Assembly (NCBI GenBank): GCA_963817135.1
Contig: CAWFNG010000015.1
Coordinates: 248,001 to 312,000, forward strand
Source of the DNA: VAZQ01 sp963817135
Lineage (GTDB): Bacteria > Pseudomonadota > Alphaproteobacteria > Rhizobiales > Xanthobacteraceae
Reading direction: 5' to 3'
DNA length: 64,000 nt
Shown: piece after piece, positions 9,722-18,644 of the stretch
How the letters are laid out: every line of letters begins with the position of its first letter
Numbering within the stretch: the stretch's first letter is position 1
Program-made: the position numbers and the translations under genes
The notes under the pieces: generated by a model
Databases searched by the model: none
What the model saw: the letters and a program-made list of their open reading frames with translations, nothing else
What the model was told of the DNA's origin: nothing

Positions 9722-9979
9722 CTACGAACTGCTGCGGCAGAACAGTTTCGCGTCGTCGGAATCCTCTTCCGGCGGTACACAGAATTGGACCATTCGCCCG
9801 CTGCCTCTGAAACTTTCAGCTTGAAATTGTCCTGGCTGCTGCGTTGTCGAACTCAGCGGCCGGAGTCCTGCCATGCGGCTCTCCTCGGGCGGGACAGTGG
9901 CGGTGCGGGCGAAAGCTGGGGATGCAACTGGGGATGCAAAGAGAGCGGCAAGGACCACGCCAGCGATGAGTATTTTCAT
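9722..9979 (-). CDS. Small secreted protein (85 aa)
   Basis: The start at 9979 follows GGAGAGATGCC. The protein has an N-terminal signal peptide (MKILIAGVVLAALFASPVAS, probable cleavage after AFA) and a mature region of about 60 polar residues with two cysteines (FCVPPEE and LFC). No recognisable domain. It belongs to the run of small exported proteins upstream of, and divergent from, the regulator at 10729; an envelope role is inference from location only. Confidence 0.6.
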   Translation of the reverse strand: MKILIAGVVLAALFASPVASPAFARTATVPPEESRMAGLRPLSSTTQQPGQFQAESFRGSGRMVQFCVPPEEDSDDAKLFCRSSS

Positions 9980-10041
9980 GGCATCTCTCCATGTTTTTCA
10001 TGTTCTTTGCGCGTGTCGCGCGCAGCGAGATCGAGCCGCTA

Positions 10042-10134
10042 TCAGGTCAGCGCAAACGATAGAACCCCCAGAATCACGCCAACCAAGATCACGACTTCCA
10101 TGTCGGATAACATCTGTTGATGCGGTTGTTTCAT
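10042..10134 (-). CDS. Single-pass micro-membrane protein (30 aa)
   Basis: A 30-codon frame beginning MKQPHQQMLSDMEVV and ending with one hydrophobic helix (VVILVGVILGVLSFAL). An AGAGGCGTGTC sequence gives a plausible ribosome site before the ATG at 10134. Proteins of this size with one helix often regulate larger membrane complexes or sensor kinases, but nothing here proves expression. It is kept because its neighbours on both sides are also short envelope proteins on the same strand. Confidence 0.4.
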   Translation of the reverse strand: MKQPHQQMLSDMEVVILVGVILGVLSFALT

Positions 10135-10198
10135 GACACGCCTCTGGACATGCTCGCCTCGCACCGCGAGTCTTCTCGCGGTGCGGAGGCAAACCTTG

Positions 10199-10354
10199 TT
10201 AGTCGCCAGTGTATTCGCCGTCGTGGTTATGCGCGGCGCGATTGGCTTCGCTGCCGGTGTTGGCGCCAAAGTTCGGATAGCTCTGCGCCATTGCGAAGTT
10301 CGCGCTGCCGAGCAGCGACAATGCGATTGCAATCACGGACATGATTTTGCTCAT
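10199..10354 (-). CDS. Small secreted protein (51 aa)
   Basis: The ATG at 10354 has a near-ideal site, AGGAGACCGCA. The product MSKIMSVIAIALSLLGSANF continues AMAQ, a textbook signal peptide cleaved after AMA, leaving about 28 mature residues rich in Asn, Gly and His. It resembles the short DUF-type secreted peptides often seen in Bradyrhizobium-like genomes, but I cannot name the family. It is the nearest gene to the divergent two-component system, across 374 bases. Confidence 0.6.
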   Translation of the reverse strand: MSKIMSVIAIALSLLGSANFAMAQSYPNFGANTGSEANRAAHNHDGEYTGD

Positions 10355-10728
10355 TGCGGTCTCCTGTTGTTCGCGGGCTTCTTTGGCAGCCGGGGGCCGC
10401 TTTCTCTGAAGTCTGCAAGTGACGCGGCGAGTGCCGCTGCGGTAGAGATACACAGCAACAAGCGGTGCGCCATTAAATTGACCTTCAGGAAACTAAAATC
10501 GCGTTTAAAAACGGTTCGGCCGGGTCACTGACGTTCTGGATAAGAAAGCCATTTCTTAAAATTCATTTTAATGGCGCTTTCCGGCTGCGCGGCCTATTTT
10601 AAGCTCGGCGCAAATGCGCGGTGGGAGCCGAAACTGCTCGTATTCTGGAATGAAAACCGGTGGCAGTATTCACGCAGCATTTTGAATTGCCTCCAGCCGT
10701 TGCGACCGGCCGTGGCGGGAGCCCTTCG
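10355..10728. other. Divergent intergenic region with AT-rich inverted repeat
   Basis: This 374-base gap separates a small secreted protein gene (minus strand) from the response-regulator gene (plus strand), so it should hold promoters for both. An imperfect inverted repeat lies at 10544-10581 (GAAAGCCATT paired with AATGGCGCTTTC) around an AT-rich centre and is a candidate regulator site or hairpin. I could not assign -35/-10 boxes with confidence. Confidence 0.4.
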
Positions 10729-11406
10729 ATGCCGAGACTGCTCTTGATCGAGGATGATGCCGAGACCGCAAACGAGATCAAGGCTGAGCTCGTCGACCGC
10801 GGATTCGAGGTCGACTGGGCAGCAACCGGAATAGAGGGCCTGGATAAGGCGCGCACCGGGGATGCCGATGTCATGGTCGTCGACCGGCTTCTGCCCGGGA
10901 TGGATGGCCTCACCATCATCGAAGCGGTGCGACAGGAACACGTTCGCACCCCTGTCCTCGTCCTCAGTGCGCTCGGAGCAGTCGACGACCGGGTGCGCGG
11001 GCTGCGCGCCGGTGGAGACGATTACCTCACCAAGCCGTTCGCGATCGTCGAGCTGGTCGCCCAAATCGAGGCGCTCCTGCGCCGGCCCGCGGAAAGTCGC
11101 GATACCATCCTGCGCGTCGGGCCGATCGAGCTCGACCTCTTGTCGCGCACGGCGAAGCGCGGCGATCGCTCCATCGAACTGCTGCCGCGCGAATTTCGCC
11201 TGCTCGAATACATGATGCGCCGCAAGGACCAGCTGCTGACCCGGGCGATGCTGTTCGAGGAGGTCTGGAACTACAAATTTGTGCCCCAGAGCAATCTCGT
11301 CGACGTGCATATGGGCCGGCTGCGCCGGAAGGTCGACATGCCCGACGAGCAACCCATGATCCACAACGTTCGCGGCGAAGGATTCATTCTGCGTGCGCCT
11401 GCCTGA
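10729..11406 (+). CDS. OmpR/PhoB-family response regulator
   Basis: DNA-binding output of a two-component system (225 residues). The receiver domain starts RLLLIEDDAE (acidic pocket), has the phosphoacceptor Asp in MVVDRLLPGMDG (about residue 51), the switch Ser in LVLSAL and the conserved Lys in LTKPF. The winged helix follows with LLPREFRLLEYMMRR, VWNYKF and the recognition-helix stretch SNLVDVHMGRLRRKVD. The start at 10729 is chosen because it sits just before the receiver domain with GGGAG upstream; an earlier in-frame start at 10660 would add 23 unlikely residues. The kinase gene overlaps its end by 14 bases. The target genes are unknown; nearby small envelope proteins and the RND pump are candidates. 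Confidence 0.93.
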   Translation: MPRLLLIEDDAETANEIKAELVDRGFEVDWAATGIEGLDKARTGDADVMVVDRLLPGMDGLTIIEAVRQEHVRTPVLVLSALGAVDDRVRGLRAGGDDYLTKPFAIVELVAQIEALLRRPAESRDTILRVGPIELDLLSRTAKRGDRSIELLPREFRLLEYMMRRKDQLLTRAMLFEEVWNYKFVPQSNLVDVHMGRLRRKVDMPDEQPMIHNVRGEGFILRAPA

Positions 11407-12760
11407 TTTCATGCGAACGACAACTTTTCGCTGGACGCTTGTCGTGTCCGGCGTGTTCACGCTTTGCATTCTTCTGATGTTCGGGTTCGTCCTGGCGCAG
11501 GCGTATGCTTACATGACCGTCGACGTGGACGGCTTGATCGCGGGAGTCGCAGATAGCGTCATTGCAAGGAAGGGGCTGGAGCGTCGCATCGAAAGGCTCG
11601 ATGAGTACCTGGGGGTTGATCCGCACAGTACGAAGCTTGGTGGGTTATTTGCTGCCGACGGCACGCGCATTGCCGGCAATGTCGAGAATCTGCCCCCGGA
11701 GCTCAAGGCGGATGCTGGGCCACAGCTCGTCTCATTGGTCAAGATCGATGCTCCGGGTCGCGAGGGGCGAACCGCCCGCGCCGTGGCACGCCAAATTCCT
11801 GAAGGCGGAACCCTGGTTATTGGCCGGACCGACTACGAGTTTGCGTGGATTGTTCACAGCGTGGAACGCGCGCTGGCGCTGGGCTTCATTCCGACGCTGT
11901 GTCTCGGCCTGGCAGCTGGGGCCTTCCTGAGCATTCGTGCGCAGAGACGGGTCCAGGAGGTGAACAGGAAAATCCAGCGTATTATCGCCGGTGAACTGCG
12001 GGAACGGCTGCCGACGCAAGGGACGCAGGACGCTTTCGACAAGCTGGCGGTTCTCGTCAATGGGATGCTCGACGAAATCGAGGCTCTCATTCGCAACATA
12101 GCTGGAGTCGGAGACGATATCGCACACGACTTGCGTACTCCCCTCACCCGCGTACGGGTCGGTCTGGAGCGCGCTCGCCAGAATGCGCGAACTCTGGACG
12201 ACCTTCGAGCGGCGGTCGATCAGGCGATCGCTGGCTTGGATCAATCATTGACGATTATCACCGCCCTCTTGCGCATCGCCGAGATCGAGCACAATCGCCG
12301 GCTGGACGGTTTCCGTGATGTCGCATTGGCCGATCTCGTGCGCGAGGTCGGCGACCTGTACGAACCCATAGCGGAAGACAAGCGGGTTGCTTTCGCAATC
12401 CGTGCGAAAGAGGACGTCGCTGTGCACGGCGACCGCGATCTCCTGTTCGAGGCGGTGGCGAACCTCGTCGACAATGCCGTCAAATTTACGCCGGAGGGCG
12501 GCCGCGTCGAACTCAGCCTGAATCGGAAGGGCGACGAAGTCATCGTCCGTGTCCGCGACACCGGGCCCGGAATCGCCGCCGGCGAGCGTGACCTTGTGGG
12601 TCGACGGTTTTATCGTGGCGACAAGAGCCGTTGCGCTCCGGGGCTCGGTCTTGGGCTCAGCCTGGTCAACGCCATCGTCAAGCTGCACGGGTTTCGGTTC
12701 AGCGTTTCACCCGGCCCCGGCTGCGTAGCGGAGATCGCCGGGCAGCGGGCGGCTGCGTGA
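11393..12760 (+). CDS. Two-component sensor histidine kinase
   Basis: Inner-membrane sensor kinase (455 residues) paired with the preceding regulator. Helix 1 is near residues 15-40 (FRWTLVVSGVFTLCILLMFG), followed by a periplasmic domain of about 120 residues without a named fold, then a second helix (ALGFIPTLCLGLAAGAFL), a HAMP segment, the HisKA box DDIAHDLRTPLTRVR with the phosphoacceptor His, and the ATPase domain with N-box NLVDNAVKFTPEGG and G-boxes DTGPGI and GLGLGLSLV. The GTG start at 11393 has GAAGGA upstream and overlaps the regulator gene, implying translational coupling. An ATG at 11411 is the alternative. Confidence 0.92.
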   Translation: MRLPDFMRTTTFRWTLVVSGVFTLCILLMFGFVLAQAYAYMTVDVDGLIAGVADSVIARKGLERRIERLDEYLGVDPHSTKLGGLFAADGTRIAGNVENLPPELKADAGPQLVSLVKIDAPGREGRTARAVARQIPEGGTLVIGRTDYEFAWIVHSVERALALGFIPTLCLGLAAGAFLSIRAQRRVQEVNRKIQRIIAGELRERLPTQGTQDAFDKLAVLVNGMLDEIEALIRNIAGVGDDIAHDLRTPLTRVRVGLERARQNARTLDDLRAAVDQAIAGLDQSLTIITALLRIAEIEHNRRLDGFRDVALADLVREVGDLYEPIAEDKRVAFAIRAKEDVAVHGDRDLLFEAVANLVDNAVKFTPEGGRVELSLNRKGDEVIVRVRDTGPGIAAGERDLVGRRFYRGDKSRCAPGLGLGLSLVNAIVKLHGFRFSVSPGPGCVAEIAGQRAAA

Positions 12761-12791
12761 ACCTGCGCCGGCAGGACCCAGCTGTCACGCT

Positions 12792-13241
12792 TTAGGGTTT
12801 TGTCACCGTGACGACGGTCTTCACGGAATTGGCAATGAAACAATTCTCGTGCGCGGCGTGGTGCATTTTATCGAGCTCTCCCGCAGTCGGTGTTCGATCC
12901 CCGCTCCATGTGATCTTCGGGCGTAGCTCAACCCGGGTGATCGCCATTTTCCCGTCGGTGTTTTTCTCCATATGGCCGACCGCCGCGTCTTCATATCGAT
13001 CGAGCACGAGCTTCTGCTTACACGCAATCGCCAGGAAGGTAAGCATGTGGCAGCTCGAGAGCGAAGCGACGAACGCCTCCTCGGGATCGACATTGGCGGG
13101 ATTGCCGAGATACGCGGGAGCCGCCGTCGCAGTCAATGTATGGCCGCCGTCGAAGATCCAGGTGTGGTCGCGCGGATACTTTTGATACGAGAAATCGGCG
13201 CCGCCGCGCTCCCACTTTATAGTCGCTCTGTGTTCTGACAT
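12792..13241 (-). CDS. OsmC-family peroxiredoxin-like protein
   Basis: Cytosolic homodimeric protein of the OsmC/Ohr superfamily (149 residues) that reduces organic hydroperoxides through two cysteines. Both are present: SLSSCHMLTFLAIACK in the central helix and HENCFIANSVK near the C-terminus, with the domain strand NPANVDPEEAFVASLSS in front. The gene is convergent with the sensor kinase, only 31 bases from its end. Its position in a stress and efflux block is consistent with an oxidative-stress role; the exact peroxide substrate is unknown. Confidence 0.9.
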   Translation of the reverse strand: MSEHRATIKWERGGADFSYQKYPRDHTWIFDGGHTLTATAAPAYLGNPANVDPEEAFVASLSSCHMLTFLAIACKQKLVLDRYEDAAVGHMEKNTDGKMAITRVELRPKITWSGDRTPTAGELDKMHHAAHENCFIANSVKTVVTVTKP

Positions 13242-13259
13242 GTTGTTTTTTGGAGCAAT

Positions 13260-13607
13260 TCACCGCGACCCGTACGGATTCCCCCACGGATTTGTTTGAT
13301 ATTGCGAAGGCCCCGTATATCGCTTCTGAAAATAAGGGGTATCCTCGTTGGCATTGGGTTGCCGATTGGGAGGCGAGACATGGTAGCATTCCCGGCCGTT
13401 CGCGCCGCGGCGGCATACGTAAGGCACCTTTTGCGCGGCATTTGCTTCGTGAATGGCCGCCTGGAGACCGCCAGGCGCAGCCAGCGTCATGGCTTGCGCG
13501 CATGATGAAGCCAACAGCGTTGCGCCCATCACCACGCTGGCTGCGGAAAAGAGCACGCAGCCAATAATCGGCCCGGTGGTGTTCGTCGCCTTTGTTTGGA
13601 AATGCAT
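13260..13607 (-). CDS. Secreted hypothetical protein (115 aa)
   Basis: Hypothetical exported protein. A hydrophobic segment at residues 12-37 (IIGCVLFSAASVVMGATLLA) followed by CAQAM fits a signal peptide or single helix with cleavage near AQA. The mature region has two cysteines (VPYVCRRGANGRECYHV) and a Tyr/Asn/Pro-rich tail. No domain recognised. It lies 121 bases downstream of the small membrane protein that follows the RND pump genes and may share their transcript; it also nearly abuts osmC (18 bases). Confidence 0.6.
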   Translation of the reverse strand: MHFQTKATNTTGPIIGCVLFSAASVVMGATLLASSCAQAMTLAAPGGLQAAIHEANAAQKVPYVCRRGANGRECYHVSPPNRQPNANEDTPYFQKRYTGPSQYQTNPWGNPYGSR

Positions 13608-13728
13608 GATCAGGCGCTCCGCAAAGTATCAGGACCCAAGCAGCAGCTTTCCGATCTTAACATGGGAGTTGGCCGACCCCAATATCATCCGGATAGCCAG
13701 ATTCACCTGGGATTAGCGCACCTTCCGC

Positions 13729-14034
13729 TCAGTTCGAGGAATGTATGATCGTTATCGCTGCCCATACCCCGGCGAGAACCAGCAGTGCGGTGAAGACAAG
13801 GGCAACGGCATTCACCATCATCCGGTGGCGATATTCATCATCGCTTTCGGGAGTCTGGTATTTCGTCAGGTCGGGAACTGGCGAGTAGTCTCGCCGGAGA
13901 CGCCCGATCGAAGTCCTCCGGCGAATTTTTCCGAACTTCTCGGCGGTGCGTAACGGGAAGCGGACTACCCGGTTAGCGTCCTCGTCCTCGTCCTCGTCAA
14001 GCTCGGAACGACCGGTCCCCATGATCGTCCTCAT
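13729..14034 (-). CDS. Small tail-anchored membrane protein downstream of RND pump (101 aa)
   Basis: A 101-residue protein with an acidic N-terminus (SELDEDEDEDANR), a basic middle (KFGKIRRRTSIGRLRRDY) and one C-terminal helix at about residues 72-96 (MMVNAVALVFTALLVLAGVW). It starts only 11 bases after the stop of the RND permease on the same strand, so it should be the third gene of the pump operon. No named family is recognised. A role as a pump accessory peptide, in the manner of AcrZ, is speculation from context. Confidence 0.65.
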   Translation of the reverse strand: MRTIMGTGRSELDEDEDEDANRVVRFPLRTAEKFGKIRRRTSIGRLRRDYSPVPDLTKYQTPESDDEYRHRMMVNAVALVFTALLVLAGVWAAITIIHSSN

Positions 14035-14045
14035 CGACTCAGGTT

Positions 14046-17000
14046 CTATTCCGCAGCCACCGCAGAGACGGGTTCGACTTGCCGTTGATGATGTTGCCGC
14101 CCGCCGCGCAACCAGACCTGGATACGATCCAGATAAAGGTAGACGACAGGCGTGGTGTACAGCGTGAGCAGTTGGCTGACCGCCAGCCCGCCGACCATTG
14201 CATAGCCGAGCGGTTGACGCAGCTCCGCTCCGGTACCGTGACCAAATGCCAGAGGCACTCCGGCCAGCATGGCGGCCGCAGTCGTCATCAAGATCGGGCG
14301 AAACCGCAGAAGACAGGCTTCGCGAATAGCTGCAATGGGCGGCATGCCGCGGTCACGTTCAGCCGCGATTGCAAAGTCGACGAGCATTATCCCGTTCTTT
14401 TTGACGATGCCGATCAGCAGAATAATCCCGATGATCCCGATAACCGAAAGGTCCATGTGCCCGAGATTGAGAGCCAGCAGCGCGCCGACACCTGCCGACG
14501 GCAAGGTGGAGAGAATGGTCAGAGGATGAATGAAGCTCTCATAGAGAATGCCGAGAATGATGTAGACCACGATGAGGGCAGCACCGATGAGCGCCGGCTC
14601 GCTCGACAGCGATGATTGGAAAGCCTGCGCGTTGCCCTGGAAGGTTCCAATTACGGAAGAAGGCATGCCGATCTCGCGTGCAGCCTGACTGATCGCGTCC
14701 ACGGCCTGACCAAGTGCAATGCCGGGCTGCAGATTGAAGGTCAGCGTGGCGGCTGGAAATTGGCCTTGATGGGCAATCGAGAGCGGCCCGACCTTGTGGG
14801 AGTCGACGTTCACCAGTGCGGACAAGGGTACGGCTCCGCCGGTGAGCGGCGACTTGATGTAAATGATATCGAGGGAAGCGAGATCACGCTGCTGTTCCGG
14901 GAGAATCTCCAGCACGATCCAGTAAGTCTTGAGCTGAGTGAAGTATTGCGTGATTTGACGCTGTCCAAAGGCGTCGTTGAGGGTGTCATCGATCGTCTGC
15001 GGCGAAATGCCGAAACGGGATGCCTGATCTCGATTGATAGTGATCTTGAGCTGCGGCGCATTCGCCAGCAGATCGGTAGAAACATCGGCGAGTACCGGCA
15101 AGGTTCGCATTTTTTCCAGCATTTTGTCCGACCATTCGGAAAGCTCCGCAATGTCGGAATCCTGCAGGGTATATTGAAAGCTCGCACGCGCTATGCGGCC
15201 GCCTACGGTGATGTCTTGCGTCGGCTGCATGAACAACGTCGCCCCCTCTATTTTCGCGAGTTGCGGTCTCAGTCGGTCGATGATCTGCGAAGATGTGAGC
15301 TCGCGCTCATCGCGCGGCCTGAGCATGATGAAGCCGCGTCCCGTATTGGCCGTCTGCGCGCCTCCCGTCGTGCCGGTAAATAATGCGGCTGCTGCGACAT
15401 CGGGCTCGCGCAGAATCACCTCGCTCATCTTGCCCAGTATTCGCATCATTTCTTCCGGCGCCGCTTCCTGAGCGGCCTCGGCAAAGGCGGAAATCATCCC
15501 GGTATCCTGAATCGGGAAGAAGCCCTTCGGAATTTGCACAAACATGACCGCGGTCAAGAGCATGGTGGCGAAGAACACGCCAAGCGTGATGGCTTGATGG
15601 CGCAACACGATATCCAACGTGCGCCGATAAAAAGCGAGCATCGCGTTAAAGGCGGCTTCGATGATAGTGTACATCCTGCCGTGTTGACTCGCTTCTCGAT
15701 GCATGAACCGGGAGCACATCATCGGCGCAAGCGTCAGCGATACGAGCGCCGACACCGCGATGGAGGCAGTCACGGTAAGGGCGAATTCGCGAAACAGGCG
15801 GCCAATGATGCCGCCCATCAGCAGCAGCGGTATGAACACTGCCACCAGCGAAATGCTGATTGACAGTACCGTGAAGCCGATCTCACGCGATCCCTCGCGG
15901 GCCGCCTGGAACGGCGTCGAACCGTTTTCAATGTGACGGTGAATGTTCTCGACTACGACGATGGCATCGTCCACAACGAAGCCTACCGCGATGGTAAGCG
16001 CCATCAGCGAAAGATTATCGAGACTGAAATTGAAGAGATACATTGCCGCGCAAGAGCCGAGCAGCGCGAGTGGCACGGTAACGCTTGGGATGAATGTCGC
16101 CCAGAAATTGCGCAAAAACAGGAAAACGACCATCACAACAAGCGCGATAGTGAGAGCGAGCGTGAACTGAACGTCGCGCACCGAGGCGCGAATGGTGGTA
16201 GTACGATCGAGTATGGTTTCAACCTGGATGGCCGGCGGTATTCTGGCGGTAAGCTGCGGAAGCTGCGCCTTTATCTGATCGACCGTATCGACGACATTGG
16301 CACCGGGCTGCTTGAACACCGCCAGTATGATCCCCGGCTGACCGTTCTGGTATGCGGCAACGTTGCGATCGGCTGCGGCGGGGATCGCCTGGCCCACATC
16401 CCGCACGCGGATCGGCGCTCCATTTCGATATGCGAGAACGACGTCGTCGAATACCGCAGGTTCGGTAATCTGGTCGTTGGCAGCAATCGTGAAGCTTATC
16501 CTGTCGGTATTGATCGTGCCCTTTGCGGCATTCGCTGTGGACGTCACCAGCGTGCTGCGAATTTCCTCCAAAGTGATGCCGGTAGAGGCGAGCTTTGCCG
16601 GGTCTACCTGTATTCGGATCGAGGGTGTTTGGTCGCCGAAAATGGAGACCTGAGCCACTCCTGCAACCTGGGAAATTTGCTGTGCCAGGAAAAGGTCCGC
16701 GTAATCGTCAACCTCGGTCAGCGGCATCGATTCGGAACGTGCCGAGAGCAGGAGGATCGGCGAATCCGCGGGGTTTACCTTCTTATAACTGGGCGGGGTG
16801 GTCATCGACTGCGGCAGCGTCTTGCTGGCAACGGTTATCGCGGCCTGCACATCCTGGCCGGCAGAGTCGATATTGCGATTGAGATCGAATTGAATCACGA
16901 TTGTCGTTGCGCCCAGGGTGCTCAGCGACGTCAATTGCCCCACGCCGGGAATTTGCGCGAATTGGCGCTCGAGGGGCGCCGCGACTGAAGAGGCCATTGT

Positions 17001-17171
17001 TTCGGCGCTCGCACCTTGGAAACTCGCCGTGATCTGAATTGTCGGAAAATCAACCTGCGGCAGAGGAGCAACCGGCAAAAACGGGTACGCAGTAATGCCT
17101 ACGAAAGCCAGTGCCGCCATCACCAGTGTGGTTGCGACCGGCCGCTGGATGAAGGGTTCGGAAAGGTTCAC
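14046..17171 (-). CDS. RND multidrug efflux permease (MdtB/MuxB type), complete
   Basis: Complete 1041-residue inner-membrane RND permease. The N-terminus NLSEPFIQRPVATTLVMAAL is the first helix typical of the MdtB/MdtC/MuxB/MuxC branch. The proton-relay pair DD lies in AVGFVVDDAIVVVEN (about residue 405), and the second repeat has GIVKKNGIMLVDF and MVGGLAVSQLLTLYTTPVVY. It overlaps the adaptor gene by 4 bases (ATGA), so the two are translationally coupled. MdtABC-type pumps usually use two different permeases; here only one follows the adaptor, while a related permease lies 11.6 kb away at the window start. No outer-membrane TolC-type gene is nearby, so a shared one is expected. Confidence 0.96.
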   Translation of the reverse strand: MNLSEPFIQRPVATTLVMAALAFVGITAYPFLPVAPLPQVDFPTIQITASFQGASAETMASSVAAPLERQFAQIPGVGQLTSLSTLGATTIVIQFDLNRNIDSAGQDVQAAITVASKTLPQSMTTPPSYKKVNPADSPILLLSARSESMPLTEVDDYADLFLAQQISQVAGVAQVSIFGDQTPSIRIQVDPAKLASTGITLEEIRSTLVTSTANAAKGTINTDRISFTIAANDQITEPAVFDDVVLAYRNGAPIRVRDVGQAIPAAADRNVAAYQNGQPGIILAVFKQPGANVVDTVDQIKAQLPQLTARIPPAIQVETILDRTTTIRASVRDVQFTLALTIALVVMVVFLFLRNFWATFIPSVTVPLALLGSCAAMYLFNFSLDNLSLMALTIAVGFVVDDAIVVVENIHRHIENGSTPFQAAREGSREIGFTVLSISISLVAVFIPLLLMGGIIGRLFREFALTVTASIAVSALVSLTLAPMMCSRFMHREASQHGRMYTIIEAAFNAMLAFYRRTLDIVLRHQAITLGVFFATMLLTAVMFVQIPKGFFPIQDTGMISAFAEAAQEAAPEEMMRILGKMSEVILREPDVAAAALFTGTTGGAQTANTGRGFIMLRPRDERELTSSQIIDRLRPQLAKIEGATLFMQPTQDITVGGRIARASFQYTLQDSDIAELSEWSDKMLEKMRTLPVLADVSTDLLANAPQLKITINRDQASRFGISPQTIDDTLNDAFGQRQITQYFTQLKTYWIVLEILPEQQRDLASLDIIYIKSPLTGGAVPLSALVNVDSHKVGPLSIAHQGQFPAATLTFNLQPGIALGQAVDAISQAAREIGMPSSVIGTFQGNAQAFQSSLSSEPALIGAALIVVYIILGILYESFIHPLTILSTLPSAGVGALLALNLGHMDLSVIGIIGIILLIGIVKKNGIMLVDFAIAAERDRGMPPIAAIREACLLRFRPILMTTAAAMLAGVPLAFGHGTGAELRQPLGYAMVGGLAVSQLLTLYTTPVVYLYLDRIQVWLRGGRQHHQRQVEPVSAVAAE

Positions 17172-18364
17172 GAATTTCTTCCGGATGCCGCGGTCAATGG
17201 CGGGCTCACGCTTACTGCCACGCCCTTTTTCAGTTTGTATTGCCCGCCGGTGACGACGCGTTCACCGTGACGTAGTCCCGAGGCAACAACCACGGCCTCC
17301 TTTGTGTTGGGGCCGACCTCGATGGGACGCTGCTCGACGGTGTCGTCGGCCGCGATGACCCAGGCGAACAACCCCTGAGGTCCGCGCTGAATCGCGGTTG
17401 GGGGCACCACAAGCGCATCACGCCGAGTGTCGATCAATATACGCGCGTTTACGAATTCTCCGGGCCATAATCTTTCGTCAGTGTTAGGGAACATCGCTTT
17501 CAACCGGATCGTGGCGGTAGCCTGATCGATGATGTTGTCGACCAGCAGCAACTTTCCGGTGGCGAGCGCGCGTACATTGTCCTGGTCGAAAGCAATGACT
17601 TCGACCGGGCCACGGCTCATTGCATCCCTCACGTCATCCAGAAAGCGACCAGTCAAGGTAAACAGGACGGCACACGGCTGCGTGAGAACCAATGTCGCGA
17701 TGGACCCCTGGTCTGCCGCATGCACGATATTTCCGGGGTCGACCTGGCGCACACCGATGCGGCCGTCGCTTGGAGCATTAATATTTGTATAGTCGAGTTG
17801 AGTCTGCGCGGTTTCGATCATCGCTTCATCGGCGGCGATCGCCGCCTTGAGCTGATCCACTGTTCCCTGCTGCCGGTCGACGTTCTGCTGCGGTTCAATG
17901 AACTTGAGCGCGAGACCCTTGAACCGGGTGAGATCCTTTTCCGCTGCTACCAGCAGCGCCTGATCTTGAGCTTTCTTTGCTTTGGCCTGGTCGAGCGCGG
18001 CCTGGAACAGGCGCGGATCGATCTTTGCGAGAATATCGCCCTTTTTGACGTGCTGTCCCTCAGTGAAGAAAACGTCTTGCAGCTTCCCGTCCACCTGCGA
18101 ATGGATACCTACCGTAAAGGAGGCCTGCACCGTTCCGAGGCCGGACAAGTAGATTGGAATGTCTTGTCTGCTGGCAATCGCGGCGCTCACGGGCACGGCC
18201 GCGCGCGCAGGCAATTTCTGCGCTTGAGCACCGCCGGGTTCTGATTTCGAAACCCAGTACGCAGCGCCGCCGGCTACGAGAGCAAAAACACAGGCCGCAG
18301 TCAGTGCGACCCGCCGCGCTGACATATTCTTCATTTTCACCCCGATCGTCACCGATTTCCCCAT
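17168..18364 (-). CDS. RND efflux periplasmic adaptor (MdtA/MuxA type)
   Basis: Membrane-fusion protein (398 residues) linking the RND permease to an outer-membrane channel. After a short N-terminus there is one helix (VALTAACVFALVAGGAAYWV), then the barrel-sandwich hybrid with GLGTVQASFTVGIHSQVDG and KKGDILAKIDPRLF, an alpha-helical hairpin (residues about 105-165), the second lipoyl half APSDGRIGVRQVDPGNIV, and the beta-barrel plus membrane-proximal domain ending LKKGVAVSVSPP. The first ATG is at 18364; one at 18334 with GGGGTGAAA upstream is equally possible. It heads the operon adaptor-permease-small membrane protein. Confidence 0.93.
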   Translation of the reverse strand: MGKSVTIGVKMKNMSARRVALTAACVFALVAGGAAYWVSKSEPGGAQAQKLPARAAVPVSAAIASRQDIPIYLSGLGTVQASFTVGIHSQVDGKLQDVFFTEGQHVKKGDILAKIDPRLFQAALDQAKAKKAQDQALLVAAEKDLTRFKGLALKFIEPQQNVDRQQGTVDQLKAAIAADEAMIETAQTQLDYTNINAPSDGRIGVRQVDPGNIVHAADQGSIATLVLTQPCAVLFTLTGRFLDDVRDAMSRGPVEVIAFDQDNVRALATGKLLLVDNIIDQATATIRLKAMFPNTDERLWPGEFVNARILIDTRRDALVVPPTAIQRGPQGLFAWVIAADDTVEQRPIEVGPNTKEAVVVASGLRHGERVVTGGQYKLKKGVAVSVSPPLTAASGRNS

Positions 18365-18644
18365 CGGAACCTAAACGCAGGGGTACGCTCTCGCAAGTTA
18401 CGTTATTGTTAGAAAGGCGAAGCATGAGGAAGCATTTTTACGCTGCATTTATGCTCAAAACTTCAGCAGCGATCGGTAATAAAAATCTCGTAATCGAATG
18501 GGTGAACGGCTTCTTTCTACTTCGCAGCGGATTGGCTGGGTAACGCTGTAAGTTCAAGGAACATTTATAGGCAATAGTCGTCCTAGCAGTAAAAAGCCGG
18601 TCGCCGTGTTGAAAAAAACTCTGTTCGCCGCATGGTCAGCTCCG
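18365..18644. other. Upstream region of RND operon, no gene seen
   Basis: About 280 bases in front of the pump operon. It is less GC-rich than its surroundings and should contain the pump promoter. I see an imperfect inverted repeat around 18423-18453 (GAGGAAGCA..., TGCATTTATGC) but no recognisable operator or credible reading frame. Confidence 0.3.
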
